Shown here: piece by piece, positions 47,466-55,952 of the stretch
Position numbering within the stretch: the first letter of the stretch is position 1
Layout: every line of letters starts with the position of its first letter
NCBI RefSeq assembly: GCF_000760115.1
Contig: NZ_JNAS01000002.1
Location: forward strand, 310,001 to 374,000
From: Prochlorococcus marinus str. SB
GTDB taxonomy: Bacteria > Cyanobacteriota > Cyanobacteriia > PCC-6307 > Cyanobiaceae
Reading direction: 5' to 3'
Length of the DNA: 64,000 nt
Notes under the pieces: model-generated
Seen by the model: only the letters and a program-made list of their open reading frames with translations
What the model was told of the DNA's origin: nothing
Databases searched by the model: none
Position numbers and translations under genes: made by a program

Positions 47466-48284
47466 TCCTACAGATTTATTTATAATAATTTTTCCAAAAA
47501 TTTCTGAAAAAAAATAACTTTCTTCCTCTAAATATTTTCTTTTTATCATAGCTAAACCTTTTATTGCACAATCTGATTTAAAAAAACTAGTGATTTTGCC
47601 TACAGAAATATCCTTGGCAGAATTTAAATATAAATTTTTATCTTCTAAATCTAAATTCAAATTAGATCCAATTGATTTCCAAATTCTTATTTCCTGTTTT
47701 AAAGAAGAAACATTTTTTATTTTTGACATTGTTTCTTGTCCTAAATAACAACCTTTATTAAAATCTATAAGATCTTGGAATCCAAGCTCAAGAGGATTAT
47801 TTTTTCCGTTTATTTCCATTTCTAATGAGGGTATTGCCTGATTAATCTTCCAAAGTTTTAAATCATTGGGATTTAGTAAATTTAGTTTATTTTTATATAT
47901 TTCAAATTCTTCATCTTCTGTTTTGAAGAAAATTGGCTGATAAGTTCTCCATGAATTAGATTCATCAATTTCCTGAATTCTATTTATCCAGAAAGGTTTA
48001 CTAAGAAGTACATCGTCCGCTGGGAAAATAATTTGATTAAAGTAATCAATTATTTCATTAGTATTACCCGCCAAGATGATTACTTCTAAGCTTCTTTCTA
48101 AAAAAATAATTTCAATTAATGACCTTAGAACTCCATTTGGAGTTAACCAACAAGTTTTGATAATTTTATTTTCTGAATTAAGAATATTACCAGTGGTAAT
48201 TCCATTCAAAAATTTTCTGGCATCTTTTCCGGAAACAGAAAAACAGTCAAATTTTTCAAGCCAAAACTTTTTTTTTTCTTGCAT
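47451..48284 (-). CDS. ygfZ: Tetrahydrofolate-dependent Fe-S cluster protein (YgfZ/GcvT-like)
   Basis: The 277-residue protein contains the YgfZ signature K-G-C-Y-x-G-Q-E in DFNKGCYLGQETMSKIKNVS. The N-terminal SVSGKDARKFLNGITTGNIL is also family-like. YgfZ binds folate and helps assemble or repair iron-sulfur proteins. It lies 11 bases downstream of pyrE on the same strand. Sequence is very AT-rich and divergent outside the signature. Confidence 0.9.
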   Translation of the reverse strand: MQEKKKFWLEKFDCFSVSGKDARKFLNGITTGNILNSENKIIKTCWLTPNGVLRSLIEIIFLERSLEVIILAGNTNEIIDYFNQIIFPADDVLLSKPFWINRIQEIDESNSWRTYQPIFFKTEDEEFEIYKNKLNLLNPNDLKLWKINQAIPSLEMEINGKNNPLELGFQDLIDFNKGCYLGQETMSKIKNVSSLKQEIRIWKSIGSNLNLDLEDKNLYLNSAKDISVGKITSFFKSDCAIKGLAMIKRKYLEEESYFFSEIFGKIIINKSVGSIFL

Positions 48285-48295
48285 TTTTTAAATAA

Positions 48296-48856
48296 TTATA
48301 AAAAGTCTTTTATTGTAAAAAGACTCTTTAATTTAACATTTTCATCTTCAAGGGCTTCTAATCCCCCTTCTTGCCTATCAACAATAGACAAAACCTCCTC
48401 AACAACATAATTATTTTCGCGCAACTTTTTTATAGCTTTTATAACTGAACCAGCAGTTGTAACGACATCCTCTAAGACAGTTACCAAAGTTCCTTCTTCT
48501 AATGTAGGGCCCTCTATTCCAGCTTTGGTACCGTATTTTTTGATTTCTTTCCGAATTATTAAACCATCAAGGTCTTGGCCATGCAAAGCTGCTTTAACAA
48601 TTAATCCACTTACTATAGGGTCTGCGCCTAATGTCAATCCTGCTACAGCTTTTGACCTTGAGTCCTTTAACTCTAAAAATAAATCACTTATTAAGTTTAA
48701 GCCTGCGCCATTTAATGAAACTGGTTTACAATTCAAGTAATGACTGCTTTTTTTTCCTGAAGATAAAGTGAAGTTTCCTTTCTTGTAAGATTTTTCAATT
48801 AACTGTTTTAACAATTTTGCTTTATTTAAATCATACTTAGCCGAAAATTTGCCCAT
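48296..48856 (-). CDS. pyrE: Orotate phosphoribosyltransferase
   Basis: The 186-residue PRT has [19 protein letters not shown] at the orotate site, the PRPP loop [18 protein letters not shown] and [14 protein letters not shown]. It makes OMP from orotate and PRPP in pyrimidine synthesis. Upstream of ygfZ by 11 bases. It is monofunctional (no OMP decarboxylase domain). Confidence 0.96.
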   Translation of the reverse strand: MGKFSAKYDLNKAKLLKQLIEKSYKKGNFTLSSGKKSSHYLNCKPVSLNGAGLNLISDLFLELKDSRSKAVAGLTLGADPIVSGLIVKAALHGQDLDGLIIRKEIKKYGTKAGIEGPTLEEGTLVTVLEDVVTTAGSVIKAIKKLRENNYVVEEVLSIVDRQEGGLEALEDENVKLKSLFTIKDFL

Positions 48857-48997
48857 TAGTAAAAGTTAAATTTATATTTAAAGATTAGAAGAAAAAAAAG
48901 AAATCTCACAAAAACTTCCTAATGAGGTGTTTTTTGAAATATTATTTTTATATTGTATATTGAAATTCAATGTAATTAAAATTACATAAATTCCCTT

Positions 48998-49070
48998 GGG
49001 GGTGTAGCAATCTGGTGAATGCACCAAACTCATAATTTGGCTAAGGCGAGTTCGATCCTCGCCACCCCCA
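48998..49070 (+). tRNA. trnM: tRNA-Met (elongator-type, anticodon CAT)
   Basis: A 73-base cloverleaf: GGGGGTG (48998-49004) pairs with CACCCCC (49063-49069); discriminator A at 49070. The anticodon stem CCAAA/TTTGG encloses CTCATAA, with CAT at 49031-49033. The 1-72 pair is G-C, so it is not an initiator of the C1-A72 type; it is elongator Met or, if the C is modified to lysidine, tRNA-Ile. I favour Met. Confidence 0.9.
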
Positions 49071-49088
49071 TTATTCATTTGTCATTGA

Positions 49089-50357
49089 ATGAAAATAACT
49101 CTACTTTTATTTCTTTTATTCTTACCAGCTTTTTTCGCAGCGAGTGAACTCTCTTTTTTATTAATAAGGCCAAGTAAGGTTTTAAGGTTAATAGAAGAAA
49201 AAAAGAAAGGAGCATTTTCAATTTTAAAAATTCAAAAACGCTTTAGATCTTCACTAATTGCTTCTCAATTTGGAGTAACAATTTCATTAATTGCAATTGG
49301 ATGGCTCAGCAATAACCTGGCTAATGATTATTGGAAAAGCAATATTTTATCAAATAGATTTTATGATCTTCTATTATTTTTATTTGTTGTTTTAGTTGTT
49401 ACTCTTGTTTCTGGACTAATCCCAAAAGCTTTAGTAATTAACAATCCAGAATCTGCTGCACTAAGGTTAACCACAATATTTGACGCCGTAAGAAAAGCCA
49501 TGAATCCTATAGTGAAAACAATAGAATTCTTTGCTAGTGCCTGTTTAGGCTTGTTCAATTTAAATAACAAATGGGATTCTTTAAACTCGGGTTTATCTGC
49601 TGGAGAATTAGAAACTCTTATAGAAACAGATAACGTAACAGGTTTAAAACCTGATGAGAAGAATATTCTTGAAGGAGTTTTTGCTTTAAAAGATACACAG
49701 GTTAAAGAAGTGATGATTCCAAGATCTGAAATGGTAACTTTGCCAAAAAATATAACCTTTTCAGAACTTATGAAACAAGTCGATAAAACTCGCCATGCTC
49801 GCTTCTTTGTGATTGATGAGTCTTTAGATGATGTATTAGGTGTTATAGATTTGCGTTATCTAGCTAAGCCAATATCAAAAGGTGAAATGGAAGCCGATAC
49901 ATTACTAGAGCCATTCCTTTTACCAGTAACAAAAATAATAGAAACATGTTCACTAGCAGAAATATTTCCAATAGTAAGAGACTACAATCCGTTCTTACTA
50001 GTAGTTGATGAACACGGTGGGACAGAGGGACTTATAACTGCAGCTGATCTAAATGGCGAAATAGTTGGAGAGGAAATGCTCAATAATAGAATTTATTCAG
50101 ATATGAGAATGTTAGATAATTTCTCTAAAAAATGGTCAATAGCTGGAAAATCAGAAATCATAGATATCAATAAAAAGTTAGGATGTTCTATTCCAGAAGG
50201 TGCAGACTATCATACCCTTGCTGGATTTCTGCTAGAAAAATTTCAAATGGTTCCAAAGATTGGCGATGTTTTAGATTTTAGTAACATTAAATTTGAAGTT
50301 ATTTCTATGTCAGGACCAAAAATTGATCGTGTTAAAATTATTCTTCCCAAAAGCTAA
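49089..50357 (+). CDS. CNNM/DUF21 transporter with CBS pair (CorC/HlyC family)
   Basis: A 422-residue membrane protein. The N-terminal CNNM/DUF21 domain (about 1-150) has three to four helices (LLFLLFLPAFFAASELSFLLIR, QFGVTISLIAIGWLSNNLA). Two CBS motifs follow (VKEVMIPRSEMVTLPKN, VIDESLDDVLGVIDLRY, VVDEHGGTEGLITAADL). The CorC-HlyC domain is at the end (KIGDVLDFSNIKFEVISMSG). Members are Mg2+/Co2+ or other cation exporters; the old name hemolysin is misleading. No strong partner. It follows tRNA-Met by 18 bases. Confidence 0.92.
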   Translation: MKITLLLFLLFLPAFFAASELSFLLIRPSKVLRLIEEKKKGAFSILKIQKRFRSSLIASQFGVTISLIAIGWLSNNLANDYWKSNILSNRFYDLLLFLFVVLVVTLVSGLIPKALVINNPESAALRLTTIFDAVRKAMNPIVKTIEFFASACLGLFNLNNKWDSLNSGLSAGELETLIETDNVTGLKPDEKNILEGVFALKDTQVKEVMIPRSEMVTLPKNITFSELMKQVDKTRHARFFVIDESLDDVLGVIDLRYLAKPISKGEMEADTLLEPFLLPVTKIIETCSLAEIFPIVRDYNPFLLVVDEHGGTEGLITAADLNGEIVGEEMLNNRIYSDMRMLDNFSKKWSIAGKSEIIDINKKLGCSIPEGADYHTLAGFLLEKFQMVPKIGDVLDFSNIKFEVISMSGPKIDRVKIILPKS

Positions 50358-50407
50358 ATGTGGCTTCCTATAGAGGATAATGATAATTAATATATGGATT
50401 TGAAATT

Positions 50408-51412
50408 ATGCAGCCAACCTCATCACCAGTAAAGGTTGGAGTCATAGGTATAGGGAATATGGGTTGGCATCATGCCCGAGTACTAAGTTTGCTCAAAGAT
50501 GCAAATCTCATTGGCGTTGCAGATCCAAATGAAGAGAGAGGCAAATTAGCTATTGACCAATTTCAATGTGAATGGTTCAAAGACTATAAAGACTTAATTC
50601 CAAAAGTTGATGCTATCTGTATCGCTGTCCCAACACTACTTCATCAAAAAGTAGGACTAGATTGTCTTAATGGAGGTACTAACGTTCTCATTGAAAAACC
50701 AATTGCAGCTAATGAGTTAGAAGCAAAATCTTTAATAGAGGCTGCTAATGCAAGTAACTGTCTATTACAAGTTGGGCATATTGAAAGATTTAATCCTGCT
50801 TTTAGAGAATTAAATAAAATAGTTCATAATGAAGAAATTGTTGTTTTAGAAGCAAGAAGACATAGTCCTCATGCGGATAGAGCAAATGATGTATCTGTAG
50901 TAATGGATTTAATGATCCATGACATTGATCTAATTTTAGAACTCGTCAACTCCAAAATACAAAAATTAGCGGCAGTTGGAGGCAGAAATAGTGAAGGATT
51001 AATAGATTATGTCAATGCTACTTTGGTTTTTAAAAATAAAGTTATTGCAAGTTTGACTGCCAGTAAAATGAGTCACAAAAAAATTAGGAGTTTAAGTGCT
51101 CACTGCCAAAATGGACTAGTAGAAACTGATTTTTTAAATCACTCTCTTCAAATCCATAGAAAGTCTCATGAATCATACACTGCAGAACATGGAGAATTAG
51201 TTTATAGAAATGACGGATATGTTGAAGAAGTTAGCACAACCTCCATTGAGCCTCTTTATGCGGAATTGGAGCATTTTCTTAAGTGCGTTCAGGGCAAAGA
51301 AATACCTGAGGTGGATGGTGAGCAAGCCTCAAGAGCATTAAAAATTGCTGATTTTATAGAGAATGCAGTAGAAAATTCAGGAGATGCGATTTTACTTGAA
51401 AATCCAGTCTAA
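50408..51412 (+). CDS. Gfo/Idh/MocA-family oxidoreductase
   Basis: The 334-residue NAD(P)-dependent dehydrogenase has the Rossmann start VKVGVIGIGNMGWHHARVL, then VLIEKPIAANELEAKSLIEAA with the family Lys-Pro, and HIERFNPAFRELN. Substrates include sugars and nucleotide sugars; this one may belong to the same surface-sugar theme as the DegT aminotransferase. It is monocistronic here. Specific reaction unknown. Confidence 0.9.
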   Translation: MQPTSSPVKVGVIGIGNMGWHHARVLSLLKDANLIGVADPNEERGKLAIDQFQCEWFKDYKDLIPKVDAICIAVPTLLHQKVGLDCLNGGTNVLIEKPIAANELEAKSLIEAANASNCLLQVGHIERFNPAFRELNKIVHNEEIVVLEARRHSPHADRANDVSVVMDLMIHDIDLILELVNSKIQKLAAVGGRNSEGLIDYVNATLVFKNKVIASLTASKMSHKKIRSLSAHCQNGLVETDFLNHSLQIHRKSHESYTAEHGELVYRNDGYVEEVSTTSIEPLYAELEHFLKCVQGKEIPEVDGEQASRALKIADFIENAVENSGDAILLENPV

Positions 51413-51438
51413 TACTAACAATCTAAACTAAAAGAATT

Positions 51439-51579
51439 TTATTTAAATCCAACAGCAGCTTGCCAAACAAACACTAATAAAAAGAAAAATAAAGGAATCA
51501 GTGGAAGAACATCAACGGTTGGAGCAAAGGCCTTATAAGCCTCAGGCAATTCAGCGAATGTATTAAATAGAATGAGCAC
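51439..51579 (-). CDS. psbK: Photosystem II reaction centre protein K
   Basis: A 46-residue frame beginning with GTG (51577-51579): [20 protein letters not shown] then [20 protein letters not shown] and AAVGFK. The LPEAYKAF precursor region and the DVLPLIP...VWQAAVGFK mature helix identify PsbK, which binds near CP43. The first part is a cleaved leader in the family. It lies between the Gfo/Idh gene and tgt. Confidence 0.96.
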
Positions 51580-51612
51580 CTTTTTAATAATTTAATTAAT
51601 TATGATAAGACG

Positions 51613-52731
51613 TTACCACGTATGGTGAGCAATAGAGGATGTTTTCCAAGGAGCGAAATCATTTGTAAAACAATTATCTCTAATTGCAGTAGAAATTGCA
51701 TTGGTAAATCTTATTAAGTGAGCAATATTATGCAAACTTGTTAGAGTCAGGCCTAATATTTCGTCATTTCTAATTAGATGATGCAAATATGCTCGAGAAT
51801 AGGATTTACAGGTTTCGCATTTACAAGTTTTGTCAATCGGAGAAAAGTCATTTTTAAATCGAGCATTTCGCAAATTCAATCTTTCATCATTAAAAAATGC
51901 AGTCCCATGTCTCCCTAGTCTTGTAGGCAAAACACAGTCAAATATATCGAATCCATTAGCAACAGCTAGAGAAATTTCTTTTAAGGAGCCAATTCCCATT
52001 AAGTATCTTGGTTTATTTATTGGTAAGAATTTCGGGACGTAATTAATTACACTATGTATTTCTTCGACTGCCTCGCCAACACTTACACCTCCCACTGCTA
52101 TTCCAGGAAGATCAAAAGAACTTGTATATTTTGCACTGTATTCTCTCAATCTAGGATACTTTCCACCTTGAACTATACCGAATAATGCTTGATTGGATTT
52201 CTGATGAGTCTCAACACATTTTTGCAACCATGAATGAGTTCTTTGTAAAGAGTCCTCAATATCATTTTCGTTAGCTGTATGCGGAGGACAATGATCAAAA
52301 GCCATCGCAACATCCGATCCAAGATCCATTTGAATCTGTATTACTTTTTCAGGTGATAAAAAAACATGACTACCATCTCTTGGATTTTTAAATTCCACGC
52401 CTTTATCAGAAATATTATTTAATTTGGCCAAACTAAAAACTTGATATCCTCCTGAATCAGTAAGAATAGGCTTCGGCCAATTCATGAACTTATGTATTCC
52501 GCCAGATTCTTTAACTAGTTTTTCTCCAGGTTGTAAATGAAGATGAAAGGTATTTGAAAGAATCATTTCTGATCCTGTAGAGGTTAACTGCTTAGATGAA
52601 ATTCCTTTAACCGTTGCCAAAGTACCCACAGGCATAAATTTTGGTGTGTTTACCTGACCATTTGGTGTATGAAATATACCAGTTCTTGCCGCTGTATTAC
52701 TGCAATTCGATGTAATTTCAAATTCAAACAC
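51613..52731 (-). CDS. tgt: Queuine tRNA-ribosyltransferase (tRNA-guanine transglycosylase)
   Basis: The 372-residue enzyme has [11 protein letters not shown] (base-binding Asp), [47 protein letters not shown] (nucleophile Asp) and the zinc motif C-x-C-x2-C with His in [22 protein letters not shown]. It swaps guanine 34 for preQ1 in tRNAs with GUN anticodons. Length is as expected. Upstream of psbK on the same strand (33 bases). Confidence 0.98.
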   Translation of the reverse strand: MFEFEITSNCSNTAARTGIFHTPNGQVNTPKFMPVGTLATVKGISSKQLTSTGSEMILSNTFHLHLQPGEKLVKESGGIHKFMNWPKPILTDSGGYQVFSLAKLNNISDKGVEFKNPRDGSHVFLSPEKVIQIQMDLGSDVAMAFDHCPPHTANENDIEDSLQRTHSWLQKCVETHQKSNQALFGIVQGGKYPRLREYSAKYTSSFDLPGIAVGGVSVGEAVEEIHSVINYVPKFLPINKPRYLMGIGSLKEISLAVANGFDIFDCVLPTRLGRHGTAFFNDERLNLRNARFKNDFSPIDKTCKCETCKSYSRAYLHHLIRNDEILGLTLTSLHNIAHLIRFTNAISTAIRDNCFTNDFAPWKTSSIAHHTW

Positions 52732-52829
52732 GATAATTTATAAAATTTTTTGATCCTTTTTCATTAATTTACCCTATTATTTAATATTGAATCTATTTTT
52801 ATCTCATCAAAAAATATTTAATAAAAAAT

Positions 52830-53570
52830 TTGGCAGGATCTTGGATTTTCTATACAACATTTCCAAAGATACCTTTAATTAATCCCGAATTTAAAAATAT
52901 TGCACAATTTGCCCCGCCTTTAGGTTTTTTGATTGGAACAATACAGAGTTATATTTTTCTTTTTTTAACAACAAACTCTTGGTCAATTTATGCATCTGCA
53001 TTAATTTGTTTGGCTTCAGGATATTTAATTACTGGTGGTCTACATATTGATGGTTTAATGGATACTTTCGATGGTATTTTTGCGGGTAAAAAGAAACGTT
53101 TAAAAGCCATGAAAGACAGTAAAGTTGGTTCCTTTGGCGTTCAAGCTTTAGTTTTTATAACTTTAATTCAAATTGCTTGCATACTGAAAATTCAAAACCT
53201 AGTAATTTTTGTTTTACCTATATGCTTATTTTGGGGAAGATTTTCAAATTTATTTTTTATAGAAAAGTTTAAATATATGAGTTATAAGAAAAAATCTGTT
53301 AGTCACAAAAAGTTTTGGAATGGATTTAAAAAAGAATCTTTGATCTCCATTATTTTTCTTTTGATTTTCATTGCATACCAATTTGTTTCAATTACATCCC
53401 AAGCAATATTAATTAAATTTTTAATTCTTATTTTGATTGGTATTTTTCTAAGTTATTGTATCCCAAACATACTGGGTAATAAAATTGGAGGCTTTAACGG
53501 AGATGCCTGCGGTGCAAGTGTTGTTTTAGTTGAAACTGCAATGTTATTTATGCATGCAATTCTTTTATAG
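52830..53570 (+). CDS. cobS: Adenosylcobinamide-GDP ribazoletransferase (cobalamin synthase)
   Basis: A 246-residue membrane enzyme with about six helices. Family motifs: GGLHIDGLMDTFDGIFAGKKKRLKAMKDSKVGSFGV and the C-terminal GGFNGDACGASVVLVETAML. It joins adenosylcobinamide-GDP with the lower-ligand nucleoside at the last steps of (pseudo)cobalamin synthesis. The start is TTG 52830. The 3' end overlaps the convergent histidine kinase gene by 23 bases. Confidence 0.95.
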   Translation: MAGSWIFYTTFPKIPLINPEFKNIAQFAPPLGFLIGTIQSYIFLFLTTNSWSIYASALICLASGYLITGGLHIDGLMDTFDGIFAGKKKRLKAMKDSKVGSFGVQALVFITLIQIACILKIQNLVIFVLPICLFWGRFSNLFFIEKFKYMSYKKKSVSHKKFWNGFKKESLISIIFLLIFIAYQFVSITSQAILIKFLILILIGIFLSYCIPNILGNKIGGFNGDACGASVVLVETAMLFMHAILL

Positions 53571-54684
53571 GTAGTTCTAAATAAAAAATATTTTTCTTCT
53601 TAAGACTTTTTGATTTCTCAGTATTAACTACCGAGTTATTTTCCAGCAATCTCAAATCTCCTCCAATTTGTTTTGCTAATTTCCTCGCTAAGAAAAGTCC
53701 CACGCCAGTGCCGTCCTTCTTTTTCGCAGCAGATCCTCTAAAACCTTTTTCAAAAATTTTCTCGTTTTCATTTTTGGTTATTTTTTTACCATCATCAAAT
53801 ATACAAAGTCCATTACTCGTAATTGCGAGCCCAATTTCAGCATCTTTTTGGGCATATTTAAACGCATTTTCTAATAGATTTGCCACAATTTCAGCAATTA
53901 CAGCATATTTTGCCTTTAATGGCGAAATAGTCCAATCTGGCCAAAGAGAAGGTTCAGTCCAATCTCTATTCTCTAAGTCCGCATTAGCTTTACCCCTTTC
54001 TAATATTGGCCTTAATAAACTCTGAACAGTTATTACCTTTTTATTATCTAAATTTGGTGGTAATAATAATCTTTCCTCTCCAATTTCCAGAGGAAGTTGA
54101 ATAGGTGAATTTAATTGAGCAAAAGAATCCATATATTGATTAATTTGTTTTTGCTCTATTATCATGCGTTCGACTATTTCAATAGAATCATCATCTGAAC
54201 CAAGTCTTTTTATTAATAATTTTGCGTATGTTCTAATAGCAGCTAATGGATTCCTTAATTGATGAATTATGACATTGACCTGATTTTTTAAATAATTGAC
54301 TTCTTCATTTTTATTTTGACGTTCTAATTCGATTGAGACACATTTAGCTAAAGATATTGATAGAGCTTTTAATCTAGAGTCGAGAGATACTGGCCAATTC
54401 CCCCCTTTCAAATCAGTTTCTACCCGAAGTACACCAAGTAGAATATCGTTTTCTTGTAGCGGGTACCATCTTCTATTAGGCGATGAAACCTTTAGTGAAG
54501 GATCATCTTCTATTGAAGTAAGTAGCCGATCAATTTGCGGCCATTGACCAATCATTTCAAAAGATGCTTTAGTTCCTTGCTTAGCTGAAGCAAGATACAT
54601 AACTAAATTAGTCACGCCCATTGAGCAACCAAAACTCTCTAGCTGTTTTAAAATTAATTCTTCAAATTTTTTTGAAAGATTCAT
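53548..54684 (-). CDS. Hik2/CSK-like soluble sensor histidine kinase
   Basis: The 378-residue protein has no membrane helix. An N-terminal GAF-like region (about 1-120) contains Cys20 (LESFGCSMG), in the position of the cysteine proposed to bind a redox cluster in Hik2/CSK. The H-box is VIIHQLRNPLAAIRTYAKLL (His141). The ATPase domain has N, G1 (FDDGKKITKNE) and G2 (GTGVGLFLARKLAKQIGGD). Hik2/CSK links photosynthetic redox state or stress to gene expression. Its response regulator is not next to it. Confidence 0.85.
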   Translation of the reverse strand: MNLSKKFEELILKQLESFGCSMGVTNLVMYLASAKQGTKASFEMIGQWPQIDRLLTSIEDDPSLKVSSPNRRWYPLQENDILLGVLRVETDLKGGNWPVSLDSRLKALSISLAKCVSIELERQNKNEEVNYLKNQVNVIIHQLRNPLAAIRTYAKLLIKRLGSDDDSIEIVERMIIEQKQINQYMDSFAQLNSPIQLPLEIGEERLLLPPNLDNKKVITVQSLLRPILERGKANADLENRDWTEPSLWPDWTISPLKAKYAVIAEIVANLLENAFKYAQKDAEIGLAITSNGLCIFDDGKKITKNENEKIFEKGFRGSAAKKKDGTGVGLFLARKLAKQIGGDLRLLENNSVVNTEKSKSLKKKNIFYLELPIKELHA

Positions 54685-54755
54685 GATTAATGAAATATTG
54701 AGAAATTTTTTTAAAAAAAACTTGAAAAAGGGCTTGTAAAATATGAAAAAAGTAT

Positions 54756-54936
54756 TAAGATATATAAAGAGGTCTGACTTTAGCCAGCCTTAAATATGAA
54801 TATTTAATCATATTTTAAGCTACATCAGGGGTTGATGGGTCCTCTATGTAATTTGAAGTGAATTTAAAATCACATATATAAGATTAGTAAAAATAAATAA
54901 GACTAATCTGATTAATAATTTCAGGAGTACCAATCA
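54756..54936 (+). promoter_or_regulatory. Promoter and long structured 5' leader of the DUF3155 gene
   Basis: A plausible promoter is TTGTAA (54734-54739), 16 bases, TAAGAT (54756-54761). After it, AGAGG (54768-54772) can pair with CCTCT (54841-54845), enclosing a perfect hairpin AAATATGA (54792-54799) with TCATATTT (54808-54815). A second perfect hairpin AGATTAGT (54881-54888) with ACTAATCT (54902-54909) sits before a good Shine-Dalgarno AGGAG (54923-54927), 9 bases before the ATG. The leader would be about 165 bases, unusual in this genome. It could be cis-regulatory or an independent small RNA. Confidence 0.4.
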
Positions 54937-55305
54937 ATGTCAAAAAAAAGAAAAAGAATCAGCAGGAGAAGATTGGCTGGCCAAAGAGTAATGGCACATG
55001 TACCTATCTATCATATCGAAACCGGCAAACATAAACCAGTTACAGCAGCAAGAAGATTCATAGCTGAAAATGGTCTCTCTGCGCCTTCAGTTTTTAATGT
55101 AAGAAGAAATGAACACACCACCGATAGATTTTTTTGGGGTGAAAAAGGATTATTTAGCGCCCAATATGCTGAAGAAAATCATTTTCTATTTCCATCACTA
55201 AAAGTTGTAGTTGAAGGAATTGGTGAAGAAAAAATATTTGAGGGTCTAGAATTGACTGCAGATGATTGGGAAGAGATTGAAGAATATGAATACGCTTTTG
55301 TTTAA
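54937..55305 (+). CDS. DUF3155 family protein
   Basis: A 122-residue protein with a strongly basic N-terminus (MSKKRKRISRRRLAGQRVMA), then HVPIYHIETGKHKPVTAARRFIAENGL, the DUF3155 signature. The second half is hydrophobic-acidic and ends EWEEIEEYEYAFV-like. It is conserved in cyanobacteria with unknown function; the basic head suggests RNA, DNA or ribosome contact (inference). It has a clear AGGAG ribosome binding site and the long leader described above. It overlaps the stop of the convergent esterase by 4 bases. Confidence 0.88.
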   Translation: MSKKRKRISRRRLAGQRVMAHVPIYHIETGKHKPVTAARRFIAENGLSAPSVFNVRRNEHTTDRFFWGEKGLFSAQYAEENHFLFPSLKVVVEGIGEEKIFEGLELTADDWEEIEEYEYAFV

Positions 55306-55919
55306 AAAATATTACATATATTTGAACTTATAAAATTAATTAAATTTGAATCAATTTGATGAAATCCATCAAATTCTAATAATTCACAAAATTTAGAAGA
55401 CTTACTTTTTACCTTTTCATAAATAGTCCTAGAGGCATCTATAGGCACAACGTCATCAAATAAACCATGACTAATGATTAATGGCGAGAATTTTTCTCCT
55501 GGGGACCAGTTAGGGTGAGGATAACCACTACAAGCAACAATTAATCCAAAATTTAACTTAAATCCCGCATCAATTGCCATCGCCGCCCCCTGAGAGAACC
55601 CCAACAAAATTGTTTTTCTTAGTGGAATCTTATCAGTATCAAAATTTTTTAATGTAACTAAAAGTTTATTTACTTCAACCTCAGCTCCATTCCAATCATG
55701 TGGATATAATCCATACCACTGTCTTCCCTGACCGCTTGGGTGTAATCCAGGAGCCCTCAAAGAAATTACCTCAAAATCAAGATTTATTTTTTCAGTCATC
55801 TCCTTTCCAAATGTTAAAAGGTCATCTGAATCAGCTCCCCAACCATGCATCAAAATAATTCTATGAGTTGCAGTTTGAGAGCTAATCGAGACAAATTCAT
55901 GATTGATAGCATATTTCAT
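55302..55919 (-). CDS. Phospholipase/carboxylesterase family alpha/beta hydrolase
   Basis: A 205-residue hydrolase with the nucleophile elbow LLGFSQGAAMAID, the acid in HGLFDDVVPIDAS and the catalytic His in FDGFHQIDS. The N-terminal HRIILMHGWGADSDDLLTFG is the oxyanion loop region. Members hydrolyse short esters, lysophospholipids or thioesters. No signal peptide is visible. Divergent from purH with 33 bases between starts. Confidence 0.9.
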   Translation of the reverse strand: MKYAINHEFVSISSQTATHRIILMHGWGADSDDLLTFGKEMTEKINLDFEVISLRAPGLHPSGQGRQWYGLYPHDWNGAEVEVNKLLVTLKNFDTDKIPLRKTILLGFSQGAAMAIDAGFKLNFGLIVACSGYPHPNWSPGEKFSPLIISHGLFDDVVPIDASRTIYEKVKSKSSKFCELLEFDGFHQIDSNLINFISSNICNIF

Positions 55920-55952
55920 GTTTATATTCTTAAGTAAGTAAACTTTCCCATA

